From Wolfiporia cocos (Eukaryota; Basidiomycota; Agaricomycetes; Polyporales; Phaeolaceae), in the NCBI GenBank assembly GCA_029448655.1, contig JACCLO010000049.1:22076-86075 (forward strand): a stretch of DNA of 64,000 nucleotides, read 5' to 3'. Both the position numbers and the translations under genes were made by a program. The notes below the pieces were generated by a model that saw only the letters and a program-made list of their open reading frames with translations, was not told the DNA's origin and did no database searches. Positions 1 through 12,060 of this stretch are shown here, piece by piece. Every line of letters starts with the position of its first letter. Within the stretch, counting starts at the first letter, position 1.

Positions 1-407
1 GGTTCACGAGCCTAGACGATCATTGCGAGATGAACGGGCGTGGTGTCTCACTGTGCCTTGCGAACAAGTGCCTCGCTAGTGCAGATGCATTTGGGTGACG
101 GGGATCGCGAGATGAACGGACTTCTCACTCTGAGTGCGAGTGAGAGTCGACTTCGTGATCGCGTACTAGCTTGCCGTGAATTGGAAGGGATTAATATGGA
201 TCGTAAACGCCCAGCGCCACCGATGCCGCGAGTCGGCACACTGGTTTGTCAGCATGGGACCCTGGACACCATGCATATATGGTCACCGGAGCACTGGTTG
301 CCGTCCAGTGCAGCGTGGTGACTCTTGCTTACTGATAGGTAGACTCGCATCTCTCCTATTGACTGCCACCACCACAGCCCTCCCCTCCCAAGCCCAAGCA
401 CGGTGTC
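1..407 (+). other. 5' flank of kinase-like gene
   Basis: No convincing gene is visible here. The stretch precedes the first ATG of the kinase-like gene at 408. It has an A/T-rich catatat near 273 that could act as a TATA element, followed by a pyrimidine-rich leader (about 350-405). Short open frames on both strands lack recognisable motifs. I treat it as promoter and leader sequence by position only. Confidence 0.35.
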
Positions 408-720
408 ATGTCATCGGGTTTGAAACGTCCCAGTGACACCCCATCATCACCACGCAAGAAGCCGCGTCCTCAATACAAAACTCTAAAGAGCTTAGTCGAG
501 GAGGCAGCCAAAAAGGTCAACCGCTTGATTGAACATGTAAAAAAAGAGATATTGCCGCTTCTGCAGGAGGAGGGTCTTGGTACAGTTGGTGCTAAGCTCG
601 CTATGAGTATTATGGGACTTGTGGTCAGTGCAGCTTCTGCTCCTGGAGAGAAGGAGTTGGGTGAAATGCAGTACTTGGAAGTACATATCAACATCCCAGA
701 TGATTACCCAGATATGGCAA

Positions 721-777
721 GTAGGCTTGCTATCTATTCCTGACGTCCCTAGTCCCAAGCTGACATGCACTCAAAAG
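721..777 (+). other. Predicted 57-nt intron of the kinase-like gene
   Basis: The donor GTAGGC follows one codon base. The acceptor AAAAG at 773-777 restores the frame used by the next 500 bases. A CTGAC branch-like site lies about 17 nt upstream of the acceptor. A more distant acceptor (TTTCAG, ending at 832) was rejected because it breaks the frame. Confidence 0.55.
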
Positions 778-1282
778 AGTTACAACTGAATGATTTGAAT
801 ACACAATATGCGAACCTTGCCTTTTATTTCAGGGTACTGCTCAACTCCCTCCCTGCACCATCAGAATTTGCCAAGACGGACGTGTGGGCAGACGTACAAA
901 GAACCCGCGCAGCCATCTTATGTATGCGTCCCGTTGAAAAGAGCGGTGTGCCGATATGCACGCTCCACGATGTCTTTCGTCTTTTCCGAATTCGACTTGG
1001 CACAGACCTTTCTTCAGCCACCGATGACCCTATCGCGGTTGCCTCCATCCGTGCTGCCGCCTTATTGTGCAACGAGATGGGAAACCCGTTCGACGATGAG
1101 AACGCACGCACAGCGAAATTTAACGAATGTGTTCAAGGACTGCTCCCTAACTTTAGGCTCAACCACAAATTTTTTCCCAAACTCGACCGTGCCGTATGCA
1201 AACCGGATGCAACGTTGTTCATGGACGAGGAGGAGATCTTCCCAGTTTGCCTGCGTGAGGACAAGCGTGAGGCGGGCGAAAC

Positions 1283-1981
1283 TGACACAGACTAGACTGT
1301 GGGACTCACACTATAACCTTATAGACGACTTGAAGATGTTGCAGAAGGTTGGTGAGGAGGCTAGTGGGCGCAAGCAGAGATGGTATGTAACTGTGCGAAT
1401 GCAGAGAACAAATCTAAGGCTTATCCGCAGTGATAGCCCTACTTATATACATGTTTTGTTTGGTTACCGGTAAGGGAGCCAAACATGAAGGTGGTCTGTG
1501 CGCAGACATAACTAATATGGTTTAGTCGTAAACTACCATAGACCATGTGCGCCGGTAATGGCCGCACCAGTAAGATCGTTTGTTTGGACCGTAGGTCCAT
1601 GTTGTGGAAGTGGCTGTAGCTACGTTAGTAAGCCATGCATGTGATTATTATATTCCGGGATCGGGATATGAGTAATCGTAAGGTCATTGGCATGTGATAA
1701 CGAGCGGGCCGCTTATCCAATTGTACTGACATAGCCCGGTATCGGGATATGAGTAAGGCGCGTGACACCGGAGGTTAGTCCGCTGAGTCATTGACGCGTA
1801 CAAGCGTGTTATGTACGTGTTGTTATGACAAGTGGACGTATACCGCGTTGTGTACGTGTTGTTTGGTTGCGTGTACGTGTAGACGGGCGCTTAGCAGCGT
1901 AAATGTCTACAAGGTTGTAGAAATACCAGATAAATAGGTAAAAATACGGGAAAAATAGTGGCATGTCCCAAATCTGTGACA
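1283..1981 (-). mobile_element. Solo LTR (699 bp) in the kinase-like gene, TSD GAAAC
   Basis: It begins TGACACAGA and ends TCTGTGACA, and is flanked by the 5-bp direct repeat GAAAC (1278-1282 and 1982-1986). In element sense it is inverted: TGTCACAGATTTGGG start, TATATAAG box, then GTGAGTCCCACAG...TGTGTCA end. No internal region or second LTR is present, so this is a solo LTR left by LTR-LTR recombination. It belongs to the family that recurs at 28097 and 31764. Confidence 0.9.
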
Positions 1982-3074
1982 GAAACTGGCTATGACGTCT
2001 ACATGCAAGTGGCGCACGACTACTCGATTGTGGTCAAAACTCTTCGATGTGCATGAAGGCGGGTGCACCAATGTTTCTCCCATGCTTGTTGGGTATGTAC
2101 TTTGAACCAAACATACATGTTCTTGGGCGCCCTTATGATTATCACACAGGACCCCATCTGTCCATGCAGGGCGGTTTTTATGATGGAGAGGATTACATAG
2201 TGGAACCACTAAGTGCAATGTATTGTATGCTACCAGACGTCACCAAAGAGCGACAGAATCAGCTCGCACGGTTGCTGTATGCGCTCGCTAAAGGAGTAGA
2301 GGAGCTGAAGGAGTACGTTGCCCAACACAATAATGCCACTGTGGGATCAGGTTAATGTCGTCCTACAGGCTGGCTTCATCAACCGCTGAACCACCCTCAT
2401 TCCCTTGTGGCACCCCTCAAATCTACTCATCCTGCACGCTGTATGCCGACACCGCTGCCGACACCGCTGCCGACAAACCAAGCACTGGGACCCTCACATT
2501 CAAGAAGCCTCTTGTCGTCGATCTCAACAACCGAGTGCTGTTCACAGCAACGTTGTCGACGACCTCTGCACGGGAGAAGTTGCCGGAGCAGACACCTGTG
2601 GTTGTCAAGCTTGTCAGCGGTTCCTATGGCGAAGACATACATCGACTTCTGGCGAAGGAAGGCCTCGTGCCTACCCTCCATGGGTGTGTCTGCTTGGAAG
2701 GTGCTCCTGTTGCCTACATCATGGACCACTTGGATGGGGATTGGAAGCGCTTACACGACCTCTTACGTGATTTAACCCCTCTGTGCCGTAAGGCTATACG
2801 GGAATCATTGGAGAATGTTCTGAAATTGCTCAAGAAAAAGGGCTTCGTACACGGCGACCTTAGGTCGAGCAATATCATGGCGCGGATCGTTGACGAAGAA
2901 AAAGCGGAGATCAAGGTTGTCGACTTTGATTGGGCGGGCAAAGCCAGTCAGGTATTCTACCCTGCGATGCGCAACGAGTCCATCGGTTGGCCTGGTCGGC
3001 CCTGTGGTCCAATTGAAGCTGAGGATGACCGCGAACTGCTTGATTCGTGGTGGCCACGAGAAACCCATGTCTGA

Positions 3075-3666
3075 TCGTTGTTTCAAAGAATGCTTCACTC
3101 CTCCTTCTCTCGCTACATTTGTATGTAGTTTCCATTCTCGATGTGACTATACCAGCAATGCATACAACCAAAAATACTACGGCTGATCATGGTTTCGGTG
3201 ATTTGCAAGCGATGCATTGTTGCGCGCTGGACACCATGCAGACAGTCTGAAGTCGCATACGGAGGCATCAGATCAGCCACAGCCCAGTTAAATTAAATCC
3301 AGACACTGGCGGTGGTCCGTGCTTTCCTTTTTTTGCATTAGACATGTATGACTCCCTTGCACCTGTTTTGAATTATGTACCTTTGTCGTGATTATATGGG
3401 CAGCAACACTTGCAGATGTTCGATGGTGCAACAAGCTGCAAGGCCAGATTGTAATATTGCACATTGAAATCTGACGCTGTGTGCTGCATCGAAAGGCGGT
3501 ATACACCGGCTTGAGATCCGAGCAGTCATATGATTGCAACTTGTGTATCACGATGCAAATACAATCTCGAGCAATATGCCACAGTGGTCAGCGGTATGGA
3601 TTGCATGACCCCAGCTCACATGTCTCTAAGCATGGTTTTAACGGGTCACCACAGGTTGATGATTCC
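3075..3666. other. Intergenic, no gene recognised
   Basis: This is the 3' flank of the kinase-like gene. Only short frames without motifs are present. Confidence 0.4.
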
Positions 3667-3911
3667 TCATATATTGTATGGATATGTTGGCTCTCTGACA
3701 ATGTCGAGAACGATTTGCATGTGGCTTCGCTCATTCTGCGGTCCATTCTTAATATACTTGGCTGTTGCAGATATGGTGACGTGGAAAATGGACGTCTCCC
3801 CCAGGTCCTCGCCGTACAGCATCTTAGCCAAAGCATAGTGGGGGATATTGTGCTTCTCGAGGTAGGCATTGATCTTGATGTAGTGAACGATTTCATTGAT
3901 GCATTTGGTCT
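3667..3911 (-). pseudogene. Coding remnant of unknown family
   Basis: A minus-strand open frame of about 80 codons ends at a TGA (3667-3669). Its composition looks protein-like, with a helical stretch rich in K, E, I and Y (INEIVHYIKINAYLEKHN), unlike the cysteine- and serine-rich shadow frames around it. No domain is recognised and no start is evident. It may be the last exon of a larger gene or a decayed copy. Confidence 0.3.
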
Positions 3912-4333
3912 ATATCACGTGCTGGTGTGGACCCAATACAATTCTCCAGCCGTAATGCAATAACCATTGCACCAAAAGGGCACAATGCCAACTCTGTTGG
4001 CATCGGTGGGTCTCAGTACTTAAGCTATTATGGCACATGGTCGTGACATGCTCATGACAGTCTAGCAATACTGCTCCTTGATAATGATGCGTTTGACTTG
4101 GTCCGCACCCGTCCGCTCGGCCGACACATCCGTCGCACCAGAGTCCTCAACGGCCATGGAAGAGCTGTCAGCGTCATCTCCGCGTGCTTGCCCATGCAGT
4201 GTGAGACTCAACGTATAGTTGCATGCAGACCCTTTCCTCTTGCACCACGATGAGGGAGGAGTACTGTTAGAATCCCCCTGAGTCAGGTGCCAATTCTCAG
4301 GCAGCAGACACCAGTAGATCAGCAGCCCCTCCC

Positions 4334-5040
4334 TGTTACGGGTCGAACACCCGTTCGTATATTCGAGTCGCGAATATAGATCGTTCTTCTGCACGTGGGC
4401 GTATAGCCGTATGCAAGGCAAATGCTCGTTAGATGCCTTCAAGTCCTAGGTGAAGTTCCTAGGAGATCGTATAATATCCAATACGCGTTAGAGGATATAA
4501 TCTGTTCAGGTGCGAGTCGAATAGAATATAAGACTCGCCTAAGTCCGAGAAGTCAGTGTGCACTTCGAGGACTTAGTCGTTTGGTTGCTCGAGTGAGAAA
4601 TACTGAGCGTAGTTTCCTACGTTTGAGAACAAGTATAAGACTTCTTGTTTATACAACAAGGTCGAGCTGAAGAGCCTTGACAATAAGTACATGAGCTTTT
4701 ATACTACGCTGGGTTTTAGGGGTCAAGTCCATCCCAGATGCCACCGCTACTATCTACGCTATAGTATCAAACGTTTGATAAGTATGTAGTGATGTATCCG
4801 AAACGATAGATAGGGATGATGGTGGTTGAACACCATCTATAAGCTAATAAACGATGAAGGTGAAACGGTGGCAGAGTTGGATCTGCCAAAGGTGAAACGC
4901 GCCCTACATGCTAATACAACTGGGGATGCGCCCAGTAGAGTCACGAGTAGCCAGGGGGTTGGTTGCGCAACAAGTCCCTGTATCGTATTCGCCCGGTGGT
5001 GAGTTCTGTCGATATTCGAAAAATTAAAATAACCGTAACA
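4334..5040 (-). repeat. Gypsy-1 3' LTR (left copy)
   Basis: This 707-bp LTR matches 12073-12785 over most of its length, with scattered 1-2 bp gaps. It contains the same TATAAAAG box and the self-primer stretch in element sense. The hairpin arm next to the self-primer is slightly mutated relative to the right copy. Confidence 0.9.
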
Positions 5041-6260
5041 TCAGCCCCTCCCTAGGCATTCGTCGGCCTCGACGAATTTTCCAAGTTCCTCTCTTCAGAG
5101 TGCCTCGGCGTCCTGTTCATTGTAGATGTCGCCGTTCCCGCTGAGGGACGGGGTCGTAGGAGTTCGCCATACGAAGTGTTGGCGGCATTCATTCTGTCAA
5201 TGACCTGGTTGATTGAGCCCACAAGCTCTGCAAATATAGTCGGGGCAGTCGAGGATCCAGTGGCTAGCGGATCCGCACTGCCGACAGGGTTGTTCAGGCG
5301 AGGGCCTTGCTGGTACCCGTAGGAAAAGGGATATCTCTGAGATATTCGTTGTGTCGGTATCTCCAGTGGTGAGCGGCGCGGTGGAGGTTCCGTTGCGCCC
5401 ATGTGGGTAAGGAGGCGGTGTCTCGTTCGTGCTCCCTCGCACCTCGCTCGAACTCCTCGCGGGTAATGCTCTGCACCGATGGAGATCGTCGAATAGGCGG
5501 CGTGCTATTCGCTCTTCGCTGTCGTTCTGGGGTAGCCCTAGGGCTCGTCGGGCGTGCAGGTGGTTCACGTCTCCCGTTGCCTCCCATACCAGGAATACGT
5601 GGCGTCGGGTCTCTAACTCCTGTTCGGCGGGCTCTCTGAGTCTTGGTAGGCAGTGGAAATAATACTCTATCGCCCTCCATAAAATCAAACGGCCTTGCAA
5701 CTCGGCGTCGTTCGTCGGGGGTGAAAAAGCAGGCGGGTCGTGGTGTGTATTCGGGTCGACCGGGAGTAACGTGCTCGCGATCCTCGAAGTCGTTGAGCGC
5801 GTGTCGTAGTCGGGCCGTCGTGGTGGCGGCCAATCTGTCGATAAGTCTGTTGGTGAGTAATTCGAGTCCCTCTCTCTGCGCTCTGATCTGCCCCTCCATT
5901 CGGACAAGGTCCTCGGTGATGTTCTGGTACGAGCTGTAGACGTGTGTGAGGTCCTGCGCGATGTCGAAGAGGGCCGACCAGCCATCGGCTCGGCCAGCAA
6001 AAGGTCCCTCGGCCCTGTACCAGAGGAGGGCGTGTCTACTCTGCAGATGCTGGGGGGAGTACCTTCTTGGTGGCGTACCTCGCGGTCGGCCTTCTCGACG
6101 ATCTGCATCGCCGGGGGTCGTGGTTCGGCGGGGGAGCTGGTGGCGAGTCGTCGACATACTATTACTGTCCTGTTTTCGAGTGTCGGGGTTGTCCTGACTC
6201 TCGTCCTGTGGTAGTCTTTTATCAGCTCCTTGGAGTGCTCCAAGTTCGCCTCGTCTTCCC
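5041..6260 (-). pseudogene. Gypsy-1 3' extension (ORF3-like) with C-terminal zinc knuckles
   Basis: After the chromodomain the minus-strand frame stays open for about 370 codons (6324-5197). It runs as a proline/arginine/serine-rich region, then a helical block, then CRQCGSASHWILDC, a clean CX2CX4HX4C knuckle. A second cysteine/histidine unit (CRACGLNQPGH) follows and is cut by TGA at 5197-5199, beyond which QNEC would complete it. Another in-frame TGA lies at 5095-5097, and the natural end appears to be the TGA abutting the LTR. The position corresponds to env in retroviruses, but I see no signal peptide or membrane segment. It may be a nucleic-acid-binding extension of Pol. Confidence 0.6.
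5058..5077 (-). promoter_or_regulatory. Hairpin upstream of the Gypsy-1 polypurine tract
   Basis: Perfect 7-bp arms ATTCGTC/GACGAAT enclose a 6-nt loop (GAGGCC in element sense). In element sense it ends 17 nt before the 3' LTR, immediately upstream of the purine tract AGGGAGGGGCTGA. Equivalent hairpins occur in three other elements here (18979, 23065, 31402). Confidence 0.6.
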
Positions 6261-6779
6261 ATGAATTGTCGGCGTGGCATAGCCTTTCCACTTGACGAAG
6301 TATTGATGCTTCTTTCCTTTCCATCTGTCAGCCAAGATGGCTTCGACTTCGTATTCCTCCTGTCCCTTGATGATATCAGGTGGCGGCCGTAGGTAATTGG
6401 GTCCGTGCACCCTTGTTTCTTTGAATGGTTTTAGTAAGGCAGCATGGAATACCGGATGAATTTTCCAGTTCGCCGGTAACTGCAGCCGGTATGTCGTGGG
6501 TCCCATCTTTTCTGTGATGGTGAAGGGTCCTTCCCTTTTTGGTGCTAGCTTGTTAGATTCGTAGGGGATGGTTAGGTTCTTTGCGTCGAGCCAAACCTTG
6601 TCTCCTTTCTCGAGCTTCGGTAATTCTCGGAGGAAACGTCCCGCCATTCTTTTCTGAGCTAGTTCGTGCGCGATGAATGCCATCTTTCGCGCCTCTTTGA
6701 TCTTTTTGATCCTGTCAACTGCTGCCAGGACGTTTCCTACCCTGTCGTAGTCTGGGAATCCCCTTGGAATATAACCCAA
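6222..6779 (-). pseudogene. Gypsy-1 integrase C-terminus and chromodomain
   Basis: This is in the same frame as the main pol frame but separated from it by TGA 6801-6803. It carries a GPF/Y-like motif (GPFTITEKMGPTTYRL), IHPVFHAALLKPF, and the first half of a chromodomain (EYEVEAILADRW...YFVKWKGY). The second half (SWEDEANLEHSKELIKDY) continues in another frame, so about one base has been lost near 6265. Chromodomains of this type are thought to target integration to modified histones. Confidence 0.8.
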
Positions 6780-6800
6780 GATTATTTCAAGGGGCGCAGG

Positions 6801-9800
6801 TCAGTTTTCGGTTCGCTTGGTGTTGTGCGCAAATTCGACGTCGGGTAGTCGTTGTACCCATTGGAAAGGGTCGTTCATGCAATAGATACGAAGGTACACT
6901 TCGATTTGTTGATTCATCCTTTCCGTTTGTCCGTCGGTCTGTGGATGGTACGCCGTACTCATCGCAGATTCCGTTCCCTGCAGCTTGCATAATTCCTTGA
7001 ACAGTTTCGATGCGAACTGTGGTCCCCTGTCTGAAATGATCTTTCGGGGAATGCCGTATTGTGAGTATATCTTTCGATGGAATATTTCTGCGGCCCCTTC
7101 GCTCGTGATTGTTTTGTCGCATGGGGTGAGAGAGATGGCCTTGGATAGGCCATGGTCGACAATCACCATCATGGAGTCATATTTTCCGACTCTTGGCAGG
7201 TCGGTGACAAAATCGACCGAGCACTGTGAGAAGGGAAGGGCGTCCTCCCGTGTCGGTATTGGCTGTAAAGGGGGTTTTAGCGGGTTCCTATCAGGTTTCA
7301 TCTGTTGACAGATTGCACAGCCTCGGACGTATTCCGGTATCATTGTTCCCATGTCAGGCCACCAAAAGTGGGTCTTAACCTGTACTGTTGTACCCCAGAT
7401 CCCAGGGTGTCCGGCCGGGATCGTGTCGTGGTATTTTGAAATGACGTCCCGTCGAAGGCCCTCATCTTTTGGCACGTACATCCTGCCCCTGTAGAGCAGT
7501 ATCCCATCCGTTTGTTGCCATTCATCTGCGGTGGTTCTTGCGGGGAATTCGTCTGTGCCCCCTAGAGCACGGATCGCCTGTTCCGCAGATTCATCTCGAT
7601 CGTTGGCGTTCTTGATTCGATCGATGATCGGGATCTGGATTGCGTGGACGACGAGTTCATTTGGAATCATGGTGATTCCCTCGTTGTCTTCGTTGCTTTC
7701 GTCTAGGTGATACAACCTGGACAATGTGTCGGCCATGACTAGTTTCCTCCCGGGGATGTGTTGTAATTTCAGGTCGAATTGCGAGAGGAATAGATGCCAT
7801 CTCGCTTGTCGCCGATTTAGGCGCTGTGCGCTTCTCCAGTACGTCAGGTTCTGATGATCGCTTCGGATCAAGATCCGATGCGGTGCTCCTTCTAACAGGT
7901 GCCGCCATTCTTCTAGTGCTCGGACTATTCCGAGTAGTTCGCGATCATAGATTTCGTAGTTCCGTTCTGTGGATGTCAGGGATTGTGAGAGATATCCCAC
8001 TGGCCGTTCACGCCCCGTTTCATCTGTCTGTTTTAGCACTGCCCCTGTGGCAAACTGAGATGCGTCTGTTTCGAGGATGAATGGTTTCTCCTTGTCTGGC
8101 GTTCCTAGTGCGGGCGCCGTTGTGAATGCCTGCTTCATGAAGTCGAACGCCTTTTGTTCTTTATCCGTCCACTGGAATCCTGTCCCTGTGACCGTTTTCG
8201 TGAGATCCACCAGGGGTCGGGCGTGCGTTGAGTAGTGATCGATAAATTTCCGATAGAAGTTTGCAAATCCTAGGAAGGATCTGACTTCCTTGAGATTTCG
8301 GGGAGTCGGCCACTCTTTAATCCTATTGAGTTTCGCTGGGTCCATCTGGATGTTTCCTGGGGTGATGACTAGTCCTAGAAATTCGACTCTGTCGACACCG
8401 AAGGCGCATTTCTCGGGTTTCACAAAGAGATGGTTATCCACCAATCTCTGAAGGATTCGCCGTTCCCGTTCCTTGTGTGTTTTCTCGTCTTCTGAGAAAA
8501 TGAGGATATCGTCCATGTAAACAAGCACCCATCCTTCGAAGATTTCTTCTTTCAGGATTTCGTTCATCATTGCCTGAAAGGTCCCGGGTGCATTGCACAA
8601 TCCGAAAAACATAACCGTGGGTTCGTACAACCTTCGGTTTGTTTTGAAGGCCGCTTTCCATTCGTCTCCTTTCTTGATTCGCACGTTGTTGTACCCCGCT
8701 CTAAGGTCCATTTTCGTGAAAATCTTTGCTCCTTTTAGCTTTTCCAGGAGCTCCGAGATTAATGGCAAGGGATAGACGTTCTTTATCGTTCCTTCGTTCA
8801 GATATCGATAATCTTGACAGGGTCGTAGGCCGCTGTCTTTCTTTGGGACGAAGAAGAATGGTGACGCCATCGGGGATTTTGAAGGGACTATGAATCCCTT
8901 GGCCAGGTTTTCTTTTAGGAATTCGTCCAGCGCCTGTTGCTCTTTAGGCAACAGTGCATAGACTTTGCAGTCCTTCGGCACGAAATCGGGTTTTAATTCG
9001 ATTGCGTGGTCCCATGGTCTCGACGGGGGGAACGCCGCTGCGGACTCCTTACTGAACACCTTGGTAAAGTCTAGTAGGTGTTTCGGGACCATTTCCTCAA
9101 TTGTTCGTTCTGGTTCAGGGGTTTTCTGTGCGAATTCTTGGGACTTCGTCAGCGCTTTCCTGACAGCATTGATGATTTGTATCTTTGTTCGGAACTTCTT
9201 TCGTGTTTCCCCTTTCTCTCCTATGATCCTAGGGTTATCTTTTGCAAAGCGTCGGATCGCTTCGTACTCCTCAGGAGTATAGAGCCGCTGTGCTGTTTCT
9301 TCTGGCTGGTCCGTAGATCCAAATCCTTTCTCCCCTCGTTCTGTTTCATCTAGGTCCTCGACCTCCAAAATGTCGGGGGTTAGGTGTCGTTCGAAAATTA
9401 TCTGGGCTATTCGCATGCCCGGGATAATTCTATGTGCTTTGTCTGAATAGTTGAAGACGATGGCTCCGACGTCTCCTCGGTAGTCCGAGTCTATGATTCC
9501 GGCCTGTACTACCAGTCCGTGTCTGAGGGTGTTGCCTGATCGTCCGGCCAACCTTCCATACGATCCCTTCGGGATCTTCATTTTTACTCCTGTGGAGACG
9601 AGTTTCCATCCTCCGGCGGGAATCTCGGTTTCTTCTGCAGCGTAAAGGTCATACCCTGCGGCTTCTTGGGTTCCCCTTGTCGGAATTTTCCCTTCTGGAG
9701 CAACTACCATTTCCACCGTATCCATTTGGATCGTGGCTTCCGGTTTCTTTTCTTCTGCCCCTAGTATTGATCGTACATCGACTGTTTGGTCCTTCCAGTC

Positions 9801-10103
9801 GATTGTGGGGTTTTCGTCTTTTAGCCATCCATACCCTAGAATCATATTCTCTGTTCCGATCGATCCTACCAAGAATCGGACCTTTCGCGTTTTCTGGGTC
9901 TTCGGATATCGTAGTAGTATGGTGGCTTCTCGGTCTATTCGCCCATCTTTGTTTTCTGTTCCGTCAACATTTTTGACGATAATCGGGTTCTTCAAGGGTT
10001 GCGTGGGCACCTTGTATTTTTCTACCACTCTGCTGTGGATCAGGTTTGACATTGCTCCTGAGTCGATTAGTGCATTGCACTTCACGGGTTTTGCCAGCGT
10101 CAT
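6801..10103 (-). pseudogene. pol: Gypsy-1 Pol: protease, dUTPase, RT, RNase H, integrase core
   Basis: A 1100-codon frame. The aspartic protease has DSGA at residues 14-17. The trimeric-type dUTPase spans about 140-265 with all five motifs (AAGYDLYAAE 148-157, GRLAGRSG 183-190, GIIDSDYRG 202-210, RIAQII 231-236, RGEKGFGST 256-264). RT has YMDD at 529-532. RNase H follows from about 675. Integrase has the HHCC finger (H892, H899, C929, C932) and catalytic D964, D1025, E1061. The dUTPase sits between protease and RT. A TGA at 6801-6803 cuts off the integrase tail although the frame continues beyond; arginine CGA is the likely ancestral codon. The true upstream start may be a Gag-Pol fusion rather than the first ATG. 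Confidence 0.9.
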
Positions 10104-10192
10104 GATTACCGGAATGAAGAGGGATCGATTCTTCTCGAACGAGGTAATTACATGCGCTGCTTTCTCGGAGGGTAAGACCGTGGGCTTCCCTC

Positions 10193-12021
10193 CTAGGCAA
10201 AATCCTGTTCTTCTACGAGCCGTGCTAGGAGCTCGGGGTTCTTGGCTTTCAGAGCCCTAATTGCTGTGACCGCTCTGTTAGCGGTGACATATTCAGTCTC
10301 TTCTTCGGAGACTTCTTCGATGCGAGCTTCTTGCTCGGCTTCTTCTTCTTCGGTTTTTCGAGTAGTCCGCCTAGGGCGGGCTGGTTTCCTCGGCCTCTTC
10401 GGGCAGTCTCGCGACATATGTCCTGGCTGATGACAGGTGAAGCATTTTCCTTTCTTGATGTGATCGTCCCTTTCCTGGGTGGTCATTCGATCTACATCCA
10501 TTGCGTTCGGATCTTTCGGTGCGGTTGTCTGTGGAGCACTAGTGCGTCCGTTATTCTGGTTCGAGGCTTGCCAAGCCTTTTTCTTGACAAACGGTTTGTC
10601 CCGTTTCAAGAATATCTTGTACGTATTTTCATAGTACGAGGCAGCGGACTGCCATTCATCAATGGTTGCTGGTAGCGGTCGAACACCGATGATGTATCGG
10701 GTCGTGTGTTCGGGTAACCCTTTCTCAAAGAGGGTTATGAGCAACGCGTTTCCGTCCGCGCTGTATCGATCGTACTGGGCCTTTCCGGCCAAGTTGTTGA
10801 ACTCGGTGATATAATCATCAATGTCCTTCCTGTCCTGGGTTACGTCCAGGATTTTCTTCCGCGCCTTCTGTACCTCTTCGATGGCTCCGAAGGCTTTCTG
10901 GAAGTCTGCATCAAACTGTGCAAGACTAGGTGGGAAGAATCGTTTCGTCTGGGGGTTCGTGTAAACCCGGTGGTAATTTTGTTTCCACTGGCCTGTTTTC
11001 CCCTTGTTCGAAATATAAGAGAGGATAAAGATCACTCTCTGAACGTCGTTCTGGAATGATGTTTCGTACATCGTAAACCAGGAATTGCACTGGTTTATGA
11101 AGTTCTGCATGTCAGATCGTTCCCCGTCGAATACGTCTGGGGGATTGATCTTTATCATCGGGGGTCGGTAGTACGGGTTTGGCGCCGGAGGTTGAGGCTG
11201 CGGCGCATTCGGTGGTGGAGGTCCTCCTCCTCCCGGGTATCCTCCACCTGGGTTTCCTGGGTTTCCTCCGGGGTTCCCTGGGTTTCCTCCAGGGTTTCCT
11301 CCTCCGGGGTTCGCGGGGGTTCCTCCTCCGAATCCTCCAGGAGGGGGGCATTCCCTCCTCCGAGTCCGAAGTTTCCTCCCAGTCCTCCTCCGCTTGTACC
11401 TGCGGAGGTTCGTCCAAATAGGCCTGAAGGCCATGTTCCTGGGTTTGTCGTTCCCATTCCTCCGCTTGGGCTAGTCCAAGACGGATTTCCTCCGCTACCC
11501 ATTCCGGGTGCGTTCTGTGGGGGGTTTCCAAAGAGGTCTGTTCCTCCAGCCATAGGCCCAATCCCACTCTGCGCAAAAGCAGATATAAATCCTGGAGGGT
11601 CCTGTCCTCCGGTCTGGCTGTTATCTGTTCCTGTAAAATTTCCAGGATTTCTCCCATCATCTCCGATGCGCTCAATTCCTGCCATTCCTGTGGCGCCCGA
11701 AGGCTGATTCGTATTTCCATCGGCATCGAAGGTTCTGTTGATGGTTTCGGTTTCGTTTTCGGTCAACGTCGCGGTTGACATCGGAGGGAGTTCTCCAAAT
11801 CGTTCGAACGCTTCACGCGTTATTTCCCAAGCGGTCGTTCTTGCGGAGGGGTATACTTCTACCCACTTCGATGCCCTATCTTCTCTTGGAATGACAACAA
11901 TTCCTCCGCGGTTACGGAAGGCTCCAATGGTGTCAGTCCACTCGTATCGGTTGAGTCTTAGACCTCCCTGAATGCCCTCGGGCAAGAGTTCAATCAGGTC
12001 GTGCTGGGAATTCTGGTCCAA
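10193..12021 (-). pseudogene. gag: Gypsy-1 Gag with CCHC zinc knuckle, frameshifted
   Basis: Two overlapping minus-strand frames (12021-11155 and 11434-10193) appear to be one Gag split by a frame change at a G/C homopolymer near 11341-11350. The first half is polar then glycine/proline-rich. The second half has a proline/glycine linker, a retrotransposon capsid-like helical domain (from about 11160 downward) and CFTCHQPGHMSRDC (CX2CX4HX4C), followed by a basic and then acidic tail. Gag ends 90 bases before the first pol ATG. The change could be an inactivating indel or a homopolymer sequencing error. Confidence 0.75.
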
Positions 12022-12060
12022 ATATCATATGCCCTTGAACCGTGTAGGTGAGGGGTGATA

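Larger units (their letters stand above)
408..3074 (+). pseudogene. Fungal protein-kinase-like gene, split by a solo LTR
   Basis: Exon 1 is 408-720. A 57-nt intron (721-777, GT...AG, CTGAC branch site) keeps the frame into exon 2. Exon 2 is cut by a solo LTR at 1283 and resumes after the duplicated GAAAC at 1987. Near 2036 the frame is lost, as if one A had dropped from an A run. The C-terminal part (2355-3074) is a compact kinase fold: VVVK lysine (residue 85 of that frame), catalytic HGDLRSSN (166-173) and DFD in place of DFG (190-192), ending in the DxxLLxxWWP tail I associate with basidiomycete kinase-like proteins. The join near 2351 (frame shift or intron) is unresolved. The catalytic residues survive, but the LTR and the frame break should abolish the full protein. 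Confidence 0.7.

Noticed and set aside
1283..1981. DNA transposon with TGACACAG/CTGTGACA inverted ends
   Set aside because: The 5-bp TSD, TG...CA boundaries, TATA box and repeated use as paired long repeats elsewhere fit LTRs better than TIR elements.
2355..3074. Independent small kinase gene starting at ATG 2355
   Set aside because: Upstream frames join to it as parts of the same family protein, and the ATG overlaps the previous frame's stop; it is better seen as the C-terminal part of the broken 408-3074 gene.
3288..3551. Small ORFs downstream of the kinase-like gene
   Set aside because: Cysteine/serine-rich composition, no motifs, no splice context.
5294..6280. A 328-codon minus-strand ORF as a separate gene
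   Set aside because: It overlaps the chromodomain/zinc-knuckle frame in another phase and has biased, motif-free composition; taken as a shadow frame.
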